Part shown: positions 8,184 to 17,192 of the stretch, in pieces
Layout of the letters: the number at the start of each line of letters is the position of its first letter
Position numbering within the stretch: the first letter of the stretch is position 1
Notes under the pieces: generated by a model
Told to the model about the DNA's origin: nothing
Databases searched by the model: none
The model's input: the letters and a program-made list of their open reading frames with translations, nothing else
Source of the DNA: Clostridioides difficile
GTDB lineage: Bacteria > Bacillota > Clostridia > Peptostreptococcales > Peptostreptococcaceae
Length of the DNA stretch: 64,000 bases
Assembly (NCBI GenBank): GCA_012955965.1
Contig: JABBZI010000005.1
Span: 1-64,000 of the forward strand
Direction of reading: 5' to 3'
Position numbers and translations under genes: made by a program

Positions 8184-9791
8184 ATGAAAAAGGAACGACT
8201 ACATCATGAAGACTTAAAAGAGTATGACTATGATGAAGATGATTATCTCAGTAAAAAGGTGATTATTAAAGACTTCATAAAAACTATATTGGTTATGATG
8301 ATTGCTACTGGAATATCAGTAGTTTTTGAAAAGGTAGGTTTTAATGAATCTAATATTATATTGGTATACATATTAGGTGTACTGTTTGCTACAAGTATAA
8401 CATATGGGTATTTTTTTGGAATACTTTCTTCAGTAATAGGAGTGCTATCATTTAACTTTTTCTTTACACACCCATTATATACTTTTTTAGCTTATAGGAA
8501 AGATTACCCTATGACATTTTGTATTATGCTGCTGGCAGCTATTATAACAAGTACCTTAACTTCTAGAATAAAAAGAGAAGTGAGACTTTCTCATAAAAGA
8601 GAAAAGATGATAAGATTACTTTATGAGAATAATAAAACTTTACTTAAAGCAAAAAATAAGAATCAAATTATTGAATTCTGTGGGTCTAATTTAGTAAACA
8701 TGTTAAATAGAACTGTTATAGTAACCATTGCAGATGATAATAATAATTTAGGTAAGCCAAGTATCTATATTTGTAACAATGATGGGAGTGAGAACATATT
8801 CCATTCAGTACTAGAGAAGGAAGCTATAAAAGAAGCTTTTAGGACAGGCGAGCCAGTTGGAATTGGAACAAAATATTGTAAAAAGAGTAGTGCATTCTAT
8901 TTTCCTATAAAAGGTCAAGAATCGAATGTTCTTGGTGTTATAGGTATTGCATGTTTTAAAATAGATATTATTACAGAAAATGAAAAGATATTGTTAGAAG
9001 CTGTTTCAACACAGGTTGCACTGGCAATCGATAGAGAAAATTTATTTGAAAAGAATAAAAAAGCGAATCTTGAGGCAGAAAGAGAGCGATTAAGAGGAAA
9101 CTTACTTAGATCAATTTCTCATGATTTAAGGACACCACTTACAAGTATATTAGGCTCATCTTCAACTATACTTGAAAATGATGATGTAATAGACAAAGAA
9201 ACTAGAGTAGAATTATTGAAAAATATATATGAAGATACAAGTTGGCTAACTCATTCTGTTGAGAACATACTTAGTATGACTAGAATAGATGAAGGCAAAT
9301 TGGATATTGAAAAACAACCAGAGGTTGTTGATGAAATAATAGCAGAATCAATACTAAGAGTTAAGAAATTTGCTAATAATAGAGATATACAAACTAATAT
9401 TCCAGAAGAAATAATAATAGTCCATGTGGATGTATTGTTGATAGAGCAAGTTTTAGTAAATTTAATCGACAATGCTATAAGACATACACCTAAAAATTCC
9501 AAAATAGAATTAACTGTAAATAAAGAGTCAAATAGAGTCCTATTTGCAGTTTCAGATAATGGAAAAGGAATACCAAATGAAGATATTGATAATATATTCA
9601 ATAGATTTTACACTAAGAATAAATCTAGAAATCTTGAAAGAAGAGGTATTGGTCTAGGATTGGAAATATGTAAATCTATAGTAGAAGCTCATGGAGGAGA
9701 AATTGTGGCTTTCAATAATCCTTCTGGAGGAGCTACATTTAGATTTAGTATACCTATATGCGAAGAGGAGGCGAAAGGCGAGTGGAAATAA
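8184..9791 (+). CDS. Sensor histidine kinase, KdpD-like short form (DUF4118-GAF-HisKA-HATPase)
   Basis: A 535-aa membrane kinase. Order: short acidic cytosolic N-end, four membrane helices of the KdpD DUF4118 type (about 30-130), a GAF-like domain (about 150-285), the phospho-acceptor H-box SISHDLRTPLTS with His near residue 313, N-box NLIDNAIRHTP, G1 DNGKGIP and G2 GIGLGLEI. Full KdpD proteins (about 900 aa) also have an N-terminal KdpD sensor and Usp-like domain; both are absent. ATG 8184 follows AAGGAGG with an 11-nt gap; other nearby starts are out of frame or stopped. The gene overlaps the response-regulator gene by 10 nt. No kdpFABC pump genes are in the window, so potassium sensing is not established. 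Confidence 0.88.
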   Translation: MKKERLHHEDLKEYDYDEDDYLSKKVIIKDFIKTILVMMIATGISVVFEKVGFNESNIILVYILGVLFATSITYGYFFGILSSVIGVLSFNFFFTHPLYTFLAYRKDYPMTFCIMLLAAIITSTLTSRIKREVRLSHKREKMIRLLYENNKTLLKAKNKNQIIEFCGSNLVNMLNRTVIVTIADDNNNLGKPSIYICNNDGSENIFHSVLEKEAIKEAFRTGEPVGIGTKYCKKSSAFYFPIKGQESNVLGVIGIACFKIDIITENEKILLEAVSTQVALAIDRENLFEKNKKANLEAERERLRGNLLRSISHDLRTPLTSILGSSSTILENDDVIDKETRVELLKNIYEDTSWLTHSVENILSMTRIDEGKLDIEKQPEVVDEIIAESILRVKKFANNRDIQTNIPEEIIIVHVDVLLIEQVLVNLIDNAIRHTPKNSKIELTVNKESNRVLFAVSDNGKGIPNEDIDNIFNRFYTKNKSRNLERRGIGLGLEICKSIVEAHGGEIVAFNNPSGGATFRFSIPICEEEAKGEWK

Positions 9792-10486
9792 AGCCATTAG
9801 TTCTAATTGTAGAAGACGATAAGCCAATTTGTAAATTTATAAAAGTGTCTCTTGAAACTCAAAATTATAGGTGTGTAGAGACTGATAATGGAGGAACAGC
9901 CATATCACTTATACATTCTCTTGACCCAGACTTAATAATTTTAGATTTGGGTCTACCAGATATTGACGGAATTGAGGTAATAGGACGAGTTAGAGCATGT
10001 GCTAAAAATAACAAAATAATTGTTGTTTCAGCAAGAGAGCATGAAAGAGATAAAGTTGAAGCTTTGGATGGAGGAGCAGACGATTATTTGACTAAACCTT
10101 TTAGTGTAACAGAGCTTTTAGCTAGAGTTCGTGTAGCCCTTAGAAATAAGGTTCAACAAGGTAATATGAGTAATGAAACTCCAAAGACTTTTGAGGTTAA
10201 AAATCTAAAGATAGATTATGAAAATCATACTGTTTCAATTAATGATAAAGAAATACATTTAACTCCAATTGAATATAAGATTATTGAATTAATGTCTAAG
10301 TATTCAGGAAGAGTTTTAACTCATAAATTTATAATAGATAAGGTTTGGGGAAGTTACTATGAAAGTGAAAATCAGTCACTTAGAGTATTTATGGCAAGTA
10401 TAAGGAGAAAGATTGAAAAGAATCCTGCCCAGCCAGAGTACATTTTGACTGAAGTTGGAGTAGGTTATCGTATGGCAGATGAATAA
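9782..10486 (+). CDS. OmpR/KdpE-family response regulator
   Basis: Receiver domain (about 1-115: acidic pair VEDD, phospho-Asp in LIILDLGLPD, Lys in LTKPF) and a C-terminal OmpR-type winged helix (about 135-232, with LTPIEYKIIELM and VGYRM). Start: the frame is open from ATG 9758, but AGGAGG (9766-9771) lies downstream of it and 10 nt before GTG 9782, giving the KdpE-like start EIKPLVLIVEDD. GTG 9782 overlaps the end of the kinase gene, as expected for translationally coupled partners. The regulated genes are not identifiable from the sequence. Confidence 0.9.
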   Translation: MEIKPLVLIVEDDKPICKFIKVSLETQNYRCVETDNGGTAISLIHSLDPDLIILDLGLPDIDGIEVIGRVRACAKNNKIIVVSAREHERDKVEALDGGADDYLTKPFSVTELLARVRVALRNKVQQGNMSNETPKTFEVKNLKIDYENHTVSINDKEIHLTPIEYKIIELMSKYSGRVLTHKFIIDKVWGSYYESENQSLRVFMASIRRKIEKNPAQPEYILTEVGVGYRMADE

Positions 10487-10563
10487 TCACTAAATCAGGA
10501 CAATAGTAAATAGATAAAAATTATTTGCTATTTGAACAAATATAAATATTTTAAACAGAATAG

Positions 10564-10640
10564 AAATAGCTATGTATATTATAATCAATAGATATAAAAT
10601 CAATTTATCTAATTTTAAATATATATAGCTATTTTTATAT
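10564..10640. terminator. Probable terminator with a wide loop
   Basis: AAATAGCTAT (10564-10573) and ATAGCTATTT (10625-10634) form a perfect 10-bp stem around an AT-rich loop of about 50 nt, with T-rich flanks. It lies 77 bp after the response-regulator stop. Confidence 0.5.
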
Positions 10641-11216
10641 TTTAAAATATACATTTTCATGAGACAAGATATATTTTAAATAGGGATTAATTTCATAGAA
10701 ATATTAGCTATTATAGAAAAATTATTTATATATAATATATTATTTTTAATAATAAATATTGAAATAAAAACTTGCTTTTTTTATCTTTTTGTATCAATCT
10801 TTGTGATATTATATAATATATCACCAGGAATAATATGGATAATTTGTTGTAGCTTGGGAACTTTTGAGGAACTATTAGTTATAGCAGTAATGTATGTATT
10901 TTCAAACGGATAAAGTATTATCTTTCTATATGATTAAACTATTTATTTTATAGGAGTTTTTGCAATTTGAGTATCTGGGAGAATTGAATATAGGATATTG
11001 CTATATATTAAATTAAGTATTACAAAAGATGTACTAAATTAAGGATTACAAAATTTTATTCTACAATTAACATAATGGTGCGTTCTATTTATCAAAAAAT
11101 ATAACGTTATTAAGATGATATTTTCGACTATCAAAAAGGTATAATATCATTACCAAATGTATAGCACAACTTTAAAGCTTCAAAAATTCAAACTGGATAA
11201 AAGGAGTTATACATAA
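10641..11216. other. AT-rich intergenic region before the GGDEF/EAL gene
   Basis: About 575 bp without a supported gene. There is an imperfect inverted repeat around 11112-11153 (GATGATATT / AATATCAT) containing GGTATAAT near 11139, which could be the promoter of the next gene. I looked for the conserved core of c-di-GMP riboswitches because a c-di-GMP gene follows, and did not see one. Confidence 0.4.
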
Positions 11217-14200
11217 ATGAATATGATAAATTTAATAGATGAATTGGATGAAATTGTATATGTTTCTTCCTTGGACACATATGAACTTTTATATATTAAT
11301 AAAATTGGAAAAAAGGTCATGGGACTTGATGATATATCTCATAGAAAATGTTATGAAGCATTACAAGGGAAAGATTCTCCTTGTGAATTTTGCACAAACT
11401 CCATTTTAAAAGAAGATGAATATTATATATGGGAAAATACAAATACTCGAACAAATAGACATTTTATATTAAAGGATAAGTTGATTAAATGGAAAGATAA
11501 ATATGCACGATTAGAAATAGCTCTTGATATTACAGAAAAGGAAAATATAAGCAAATCAATAGCAGAAAAATTAGAAATAAAGGAGCTACTAGTTGCATGT
11601 ATCAAATATCTTATAACAGAATCTAATTTTTCAGATGCTGTAAATTTAGTTTTAAGTAATATTGGAAAGTTCCACAAAGCTGATAGAGCATATGTTTTTG
11701 AAGTTTCAGAAGATGGAAAAAAAGTAACCAATACATATGAATGGTGTAATGAAGATGTTGAGCAACAAAAGCAATCTCTGAAAAATCTTGATATTAATGA
11801 AGTAAAAAATTGGTTTTCATTATTCCAACAAAAAGGATTTGTGATAATTGATAATATAGAAAATATAAAGGAAACACAGCCAATGGAGTATGAAATTTTA
11901 AGACCTCAGAACATTGAAAGTCTAATGGCTTCTTCATTAAAACAAGAAGATAAAATAATAGGATTTATTGGGGTAGATAATCCACAAAAGGCTGTTGGAG
12001 ATACTTCTCTTTTGACATCTCTATCTTATTTTTTATTAACTGAAATGAAAAAGAGAAAAGTAGAAAATAAATTAAATTATATGAGTTATTATGACTTCTT
12101 GACTGGAGCATATAATAGAAACAAATATATTAAATATATAGATAATTTTCACAATGAGAGAGTTAAAACTATAGGAGTTGTGTTTGTAGATATAAATGGA
12201 TTAAAATATATTAATGATAACTTTGGACATGCTAGTGGGGATTCTACTATTGTATCAGCTTGTGTAACAATAAAAAAATACTTTCATTCTCATAATGTTT
12301 ACCGTATTGGAGGAGATGAGTTCGTCGTATTATGTGAAGATATCTCAAAACAACTCTTTGAGGAATTAGTAATTTGGTTAAGTGAAGAATTTAAGGAAAC
12401 TATGGTATATAGTGTAGCTATAGGAAGTATTTGGAGTGAAAATAATATTAATATACATACATTGATTAAAATTGCTGATGAGAGAATGTACCAACATAAG
12501 AAAAAATATTATAATAAAATTGAGTCTAAAACTAATGAAATAGAAGAAATGAAGAATTTAACTGATTTTACTAATGACACTGTATTTGAACATAGAGACT
12601 TAAATAGTGAAGATGACTTTGATAACATAGTGGTGGAGGGTTATTCTAAGGCTTATGAAAAATTGGTTTATAATGCATATGATATAATTTTGTCTATATC
12701 TATAGACGAAAATTTAATTACACCAATTTATCAATCAGAAAAAAATATTTTTAGTTTGCCTATAAAAGAGAATATACAGAAAACGTTTTTGTATATTAAA
12801 AATAACTTGATTCACCCTGATGATAGAATATTATTTGATGGTAATAATTTTTTAAATTCGATTGATGGGTTTACTAACAATGGACAAGACAATTTAGAAT
12901 TAAACTTTGAATATAGACGTCTAGGAATAGATAAGAGATATTATTGGGCATCAATTTATATATTAAAGATTACCAACAAAAATAAGCTAGGTGAAAAACA
13001 AACACATATTTTAGTTGCTATTAAAAACATAGACTATATCATGCAGATACATAGAAACCAAAAAGATATGTTGACAGGTTTATATAGTTATGAAGGCTTC
13101 TGCAAACAAACAACTCTATTACTTAAAAAATATCCAGACAAAAACTATGTTATTATAATGATGGATATAGATAAATTTAAAGTGATTAATGATATTTATG
13201 GTATTAGAGAAGGAGATAAGACTTTAATACATATTGCAGAATTGATTAAAAAAAATCTTGATTCTAATGGCATATGTTGTCGTATGTATGCAGATGTGTT
13301 TTGTATGTTTTGTGAGAGTTATTCAGATAGAGATATTCATAAACTAATTTATAAAATTACAAAAAGTTTAAATATGAAAAAGTTTGAATATATGTTAGTA
13401 CCATGTTTTGGGATTTATAGAATCTTAGATAACCATATACCAATTACAAGTGCTTGTGAAATGGCAGGGTATGCACATAAAAAAGTGAAAAGACAGAGTA
13501 TTAATCATCATATGTTTTATGATGAGACTATAAGAAATGATGCACTTGAAGAAAAGCAGATGGAAAGAGAAATGGAATATGCACTTAAAGATGGACAATT
13601 TAAAGTATATTTACAACCTAAGTATAATCTTAAAGCAAAAAAAATTATTGGGGCAGAAGCATTAGTTAGATGGATTCATCCAGAAAAAGGTATAATACCT
13701 CCAATAAAATTTATTTCTCTATTTGAGAAGAATGGTTTTATTACTAAATTAGATATGTATGTATGGGAACAAGCATGTTGCCTAATTAGAAAATGGATAG
13801 ATTTAGGTGAAGAGCCAATTCCTATATCTGTAAATGTATCAAGATTACATTTGCATAATCCACACTTTAGAAAAATAATTTTAAGATTAATAGATAAATA
13901 TAATATACCAAAATCATTTTTGGAATTAGAGCTTACAGAGAGTTTATTTATCAAAAATATAAAGCTATTTACTAAGATAATAGCTGACCTTAGAACTGAT
14001 GGAATTGTTTTAAATATGGATGATTTTGGATCAGCGTATTCTTCATTAAACATGTTGAAAAATATTAAGATTGATACATTAAAGATTGATTGTGGCTTTT
14101 TTAATAATGAAGGGATTACAGAAAGAGAAAAAATAGTTTTAAAGCATACTATAGCTATGGCAAAAGATTTAAACATGAATGTAGTTGCAGAAGGTGTAGA

Positions 14201-14339
14201 AACAAAAGAGCAAGCTGAATTTCTATTGAGTTTAGATTGTGTAATAATCCAAGGTTATTACTATTGTAAACCAATTCCAAGTGATGATTTTGAAAATTTA
14301 CTATATAATAATCAAGGCAGTAAATTGGTGAGAACTTAA
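11217..14339 (+). CDS. c-di-GMP turnover protein: PAS-like, GAF, GGDEF, degenerate GGDEF, EAL
   Basis: A 1040-aa soluble signalling protein. A PAS-like N-end contains a Cys pair (CEFC near residue 60). A GAF-like domain (about 125-275) precedes a first GGDEF domain with intact RIGGDEF (GGDEF at 365-369) and no RxxD inhibitory site at the usual place. A second GGDEF-like domain (about 615-760) has YADVF at 691-695 in place of the signature, so it should be catalytically dead. An EAL domain follows, with GAEALVRW (EAL at 814-816), LELTES, DDFGSAYSSL, KID, AEGVET and QGYYYCKP, as in active phosphodiesterases. No membrane helix is seen. Cyclase or phosphodiesterase dominance cannot be told from sequence. 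Position matches CD0522 as recalled. Confidence 0.92.
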   Translation: MNMINLIDELDEIVYVSSLDTYELLYINKIGKKVMGLDDISHRKCYEALQGKDSPCEFCTNSILKEDEYYIWENTNTRTNRHFILKDKLIKWKDKYARLEIALDITEKENISKSIAEKLEIKELLVACIKYLITESNFSDAVNLVLSNIGKFHKADRAYVFEVSEDGKKVTNTYEWCNEDVEQQKQSLKNLDINEVKNWFSLFQQKGFVIIDNIENIKETQPMEYEILRPQNIESLMASSLKQEDKIIGFIGVDNPQKAVGDTSLLTSLSYFLLTEMKKRKVENKLNYMSYYDFLTGAYNRNKYIKYIDNFHNERVKTIGVVFVDINGLKYINDNFGHASGDSTIVSACVTIKKYFHSHNVYRIGGDEFVVLCEDISKQLFEELVIWLSEEFKETMVYSVAIGSIWSENNINIHTLIKIADERMYQHKKKYYNKIESKTNEIEEMKNLTDFTNDTVFEHRDLNSEDDFDNIVVEGYSKAYEKLVYNAYDIILSISIDENLITPIYQSEKNIFSLPIKENIQKTFLYIKNNLIHPDDRILFDGNNFLNSIDGFTNNGQDNLELNFEYRRLGIDKRYYWASIYILKITNKNKLGEKQTHILVAIKNIDYIMQIHRNQKDMLTGLYSYEGFCKQTTLLLKKYPDKNYVIIMMDIDKFKVINDIYGIREGDKTLIHIAELIKKNLDSNGICCRMYADVFCMFCESYSDRDIHKLIYKITKSLNMKKFEYMLVPCFGIYRILDNHIPITSACEMAGYAHKKVKRQSINHHMFYDETIRNDALEEKQMEREMEYALKDGQFKVYLQPKYNLKAKKIIGAEALVRWIHPEKGIIPPIKFISLFEKNGFITKLDMYVWEQACCLIRKWIDLGEEPIPISVNVSRLHLHNPHFRKIILRLIDKYNIPKSFLELELTESLFIKNIKLFTKIIADLRTDGIVLNMDDFGSAYSSLNMLKNIKIDTLKIDCGFFNNEGITEREKIVLKHTIAMAKDLNMNVVAEGVETKEQAEFLLSLDCVIIQGYYYCKPIPSDDFENLLYNNQGSKLVRT

Positions 14340-14407
14340 GATAAACGATTTATTTAGGTTGTTTAACTGAATTTCAAATAAATTGAACCTAAAAATCCTA
14401 TAAGAGT

Positions 14408-14465
14408 AGTCTGTGTATGTTTAATAAATTAACATTTCTAATTTTAAACATATGCAGACTTTATA
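14408..14465 (+). terminator. Long stem-loop after the GGDEF/EAL gene
   Basis: AGTCTGTGTATGTTTAA (14408-14424) pairs with TTAAACATATGCAGACT (14444-14460) with one mismatch. The T-run is weak (TTAT), so termination is likely but not certain. Confidence 0.5.
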
Positions 14466-14629
14466 ATGTCTAAAATTCAAATTTTCAGTAATAAATTTAT
14501 CTACAGATGTTTGTATATAATTCCTTTACCATAAATATAGAATGTGAGATAATAAATTAAATAAAAATAGAAAGTAATGAGGATATAGTTTTTAGAAAGT
14601 ATAAAATTGATGGATTAGGAGCGAAGTTT

Positions 14630-15916
14630 ATGATAGTGGGTATTATAGGCCCTTCAGACTCTGGGTTTAAAATAAAGGATGATTTAAAACAGATAGACAG
14701 TGATTTAGAAACTAAAATATATGTAAGAGAAAAAGTGGTAGATACAATAGAAGTTATTTCTAAATGTGAAGAAGAATGTGATGCTATTATATTTACAGGA
14801 TGTGCAGTTTATGAATTTATAAAGTCTAAGTATGAGATAAGTAAACCACATTCATTTGTACCAAGAAGTGGGACAAGTATAATGAAAGCATTTTGGGCAA
14901 TAAAAAGTAAGAATATAAAGTTAGATAAATTCAGTATAGATGTAGTGGATAGATATGTAGTAGAAGATGCACTTAAAGAATTTGATATTAACGCTACAAG
15001 TGTATTTTGCAATCCATTTTCTTTAGAAGTTGGAGAATCTGAACTTGTAGAATGGCATATAAAATTATTTGAAGAAAATAAGACAGATATAATGTTAACT
15101 GGTTTTGGAGCGGTATACAATGAGTTAAGAGAAAGAGGTTATCCAGTATTTCGTCTACAAGCTACTATACAATTAATCAAAGAAAGTTATGAGAAAGTAA
15201 AGAGTGAATATGCACTAAGTAAGGCTAGATTTTCTCAAATTGCTGTTGAAATCTTAAGTATAATAGATTATAAAGAGAAGATAGATAACTATTATTCTGA
15301 CATGATAAAAAAATCTGATATGGATAAGCTTGTAGTAAACTATGTGCGAAGTATCCAAGGCTCCTTATTTTTATTTGGAAGAAATGATTATGTTGTATTT
15401 GTTCATAAAGGGGTAGCTGATAATGAGTATAACTACGATAAGTTATTTAAACTAAAGAGAGACATAAAAGATATGGGATTTTCTCTTAGCATAGGAATTG
15501 GTACCGGGGTAACTGCATATCAAGCTGAGAATAATGCACATAAAGCATTAAGACACTCTATAGATTCAAAAGAAATTGGCATATACTTAGTGGATGAAGA
15601 TGAAAATATAAGAGGTCCTTTAGCTTCAGAAAATGAATTAAATTATTCATTAATGTTATCTGATGAAAAAGTAATAGATATATCTAAAAAGACTGGAATG
15701 AGTTGTGAGTCAGTTGCAAAAATTATTGCTATAAGTGAAAATAGGAAAAGTAAGATTTATGATTCAAAAGAATTGGCAGAATATCTAAATGTAAGCGAAA
15801 GAAGTGCAAGACGTATATTAAATAAAATAGTGAGTGCAGACCTAGGTAGAATATGTGCTAAAGAAACCAGTATTGGTGGAGGAAGACCTAAAAATATTAC
15901 TGAAATATTATTTTAA
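14630..15916 (+). CDS. Transcriptional regulator: Rossmann-like sensor, degenerate cyclase-like domain, C-terminal HTH
   Basis: A 428-aa protein of uncertain family. The N-third (VGIIGPSDSG... CDAIIFTGCAVYEF) looks like a PrpR-N/Rossmann-type sensor. The middle (about 195-330) ends in FSLSIGIGTGVTAYQAE, resembling a nucleotide-cyclase or GGDEF fold without catalytic signature. The C-end (about 375-428) has a helix-turn-helix, SKELAEYLNVSERSARRIL, followed by a Gly-rich wing. It points toward the M20 peptidase-AbgT operon and shares a bidirectional terminator with it, so control of that operon is a reasonable guess, not shown. The GGAGCG Shine-Dalgarno precedes the ATG. Confidence 0.6.
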   Translation: MIVGIIGPSDSGFKIKDDLKQIDSDLETKIYVREKVVDTIEVISKCEEECDAIIFTGCAVYEFIKSKYEISKPHSFVPRSGTSIMKAFWAIKSKNIKLDKFSIDVVDRYVVEDALKEFDINATSVFCNPFSLEVGESELVEWHIKLFEENKTDIMLTGFGAVYNELRERGYPVFRLQATIQLIKESYEKVKSEYALSKARFSQIAVEILSIIDYKEKIDNYYSDMIKKSDMDKLVVNYVRSIQGSLFLFGRNDYVVFVHKGVADNEYNYDKLFKLKRDIKDMGFSLSIGIGTGVTAYQAENNAHKALRHSIDSKEIGIYLVDEDENIRGPLASENELNYSLMLSDEKVIDISKKTGMSCESVAKIIAISENRKSKIYDSKELAEYLNVSERSARRILNKIVSADLGRICAKETSIGGGRPKNITEILF

Positions 15917-15959
15917 AAAACTGTATAAGTTACTTTAATAAATTATTATATAAAATACC

Positions 15960-16025
15960 AAAACCTATGTAAAACAAGCTTTTAAGATATAACTTATAAA
16001 GTTGAGGATACATAGGTTTTAGTTT
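15960..16025. terminator. Bidirectional terminator between convergent genes
   Basis: AAAACCTATGTA (15960-15971) and TACATAGGTTTT (16009-16020) form a perfect 12-bp stem. It sits between the convergent regulator (stop 15916) and peptidase (stop 16054) genes, with T-rich tracts on both strands. Confidence 0.75.
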
Positions 16026-16053
16026 TATGATTTAAAGAGATATATTGTAATAT

Positions 16054-17160
16054 TTATAATTTAATCATATGATAAACTATTTTAGCAGTATCATACAATT
16101 CATCTACATTTACATATTCATTAACTGTGTGAACATCATACATACCTAGACTTAATATAGCACAGTTATATCCAAGATTAGCTAGTATATTTGCATCACT
16201 TCCACCACCAATTACCATTGGGTTTGGAACAACACCAACTTTTTTTATTGCTTCTTCGCTCAATTTGAATACATGACTATCTCTACTAAGTTCAAAACTA
16301 GGATAAGACATATTATACTCAAAAGTATAAGTAGTATTAAATTTAGATGCAGCATCTTTGCAACATTTCTCCATATGACTAAGCTCATATTCTAAAGTTT
16401 CAGGTATATGAGACCTAATTTCAGCAGTCAATGTAACCTTGTCAGTTACTATATTTGTAGCTCCACCACCTTCTATTTTACCTATATTTGAAGTAGTTAA
16501 TGAATCTATTCGCCCTATATGCATGTTACTTATTGCATGAGAGGCTACTAATATAGCATTTATACCTTTTTCAGGCTCTATACCAGCATGTGCTTTCTTT
16601 CCATAGAAAGATATTTTTATAGATTGCTGAGCAGGAGCTTTATATGCTATCGAACCAATAGCTCCACCAGAATCTAAAATAACCATATCTTCACAAGGTA
16701 AGTTGTCAGGGTTAAAGTTTTTAACACCATGCATACCAGCTTCCTCACAGATTGTAAAACAAAGATAAATATCTCTATGTGGTATTTTTTCTGTAATAAC
16801 ATGTTCTAATGCTTCAAGTATAGCAGCTATTCCTGCCTTATCATCTGCACCCAGTGTAGTAGTTCCATCACTTCTAACTACATTACCATCCAGTACAGGT
16901 TTTACACCTAAGCAAGGTTGAACTTGGTCCATATGTGCACATAGACAAAGTGGTCGACTTCCTTCTTCACCTTTTATATAGGCAATAACATTTCCCGTAT
17001 TACCACCATATTTTTCACCAGCATCATCTATAATGGCATCTATATTTCTTTCTTTTAAGTAGTTTACTAGCCATTTAGACATTTCTAATTCTTGATTAGA
17101 TGGACTATCAATTCTAACCATATCCATAAAATTATTTATAAGTCTATTTTTATCTAACAT
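16054..17160 (-). CDS. M20 metallopeptidase, PepT-like
   Basis: A 368-aa zinc peptidase of the M20 family, closest in pattern to tripeptidase T and related aminopeptidases. Metal and catalytic motifs: CAHMDQVQP (first metal His and Asp), TTLGADDKAGIAA (bridging Asp), CEEAGMHG (catalytic and metal Glu), DSGG, and HTVNEYV near the C-end (last metal His). No signal peptide, so cytosolic. AAAGGAG precedes the ATG. It lies 32 bp after an AbgT-type transporter in the same direction, so the pair should import and hydrolyse the same substrate, a small peptide or acyl-amino acid. Confidence 0.88.
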   Translation of the reverse strand: MLDKNRLINNFMDMVRIDSPSNQELEMSKWLVNYLKERNIDAIIDDAGEKYGGNTGNVIAYIKGEEGSRPLCLCAHMDQVQPCLGVKPVLDGNVVRSDGTTTLGADDKAGIAAILEALEHVITEKIPHRDIYLCFTICEEAGMHGVKNFNPDNLPCEDMVILDSGGAIGSIAYKAPAQQSIKISFYGKKAHAGIEPEKGINAILVASHAISNMHIGRIDSLTTSNIGKIEGGGATNIVTDKVTLTAEIRSHIPETLEYELSHMEKCCKDAASKFNTTYTFEYNMSYPSFELSRDSHVFKLSEEAIKKVGVVPNPMVIGGGSDANILANLGYNCAILSLGMYDVHTVNEYVNVDELYDTAKIVYHMIKL

Positions 17161-17192
17161 AAATTTTTCTCCTTTAGAAAGATTTAATTAAG

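Noticed and set aside
10487-11216. c-di-GMP riboswitch before the GGDEF/EAL gene
   Set aside because: No conserved GEMM core or tetraloop receptor pattern could be found by eye.
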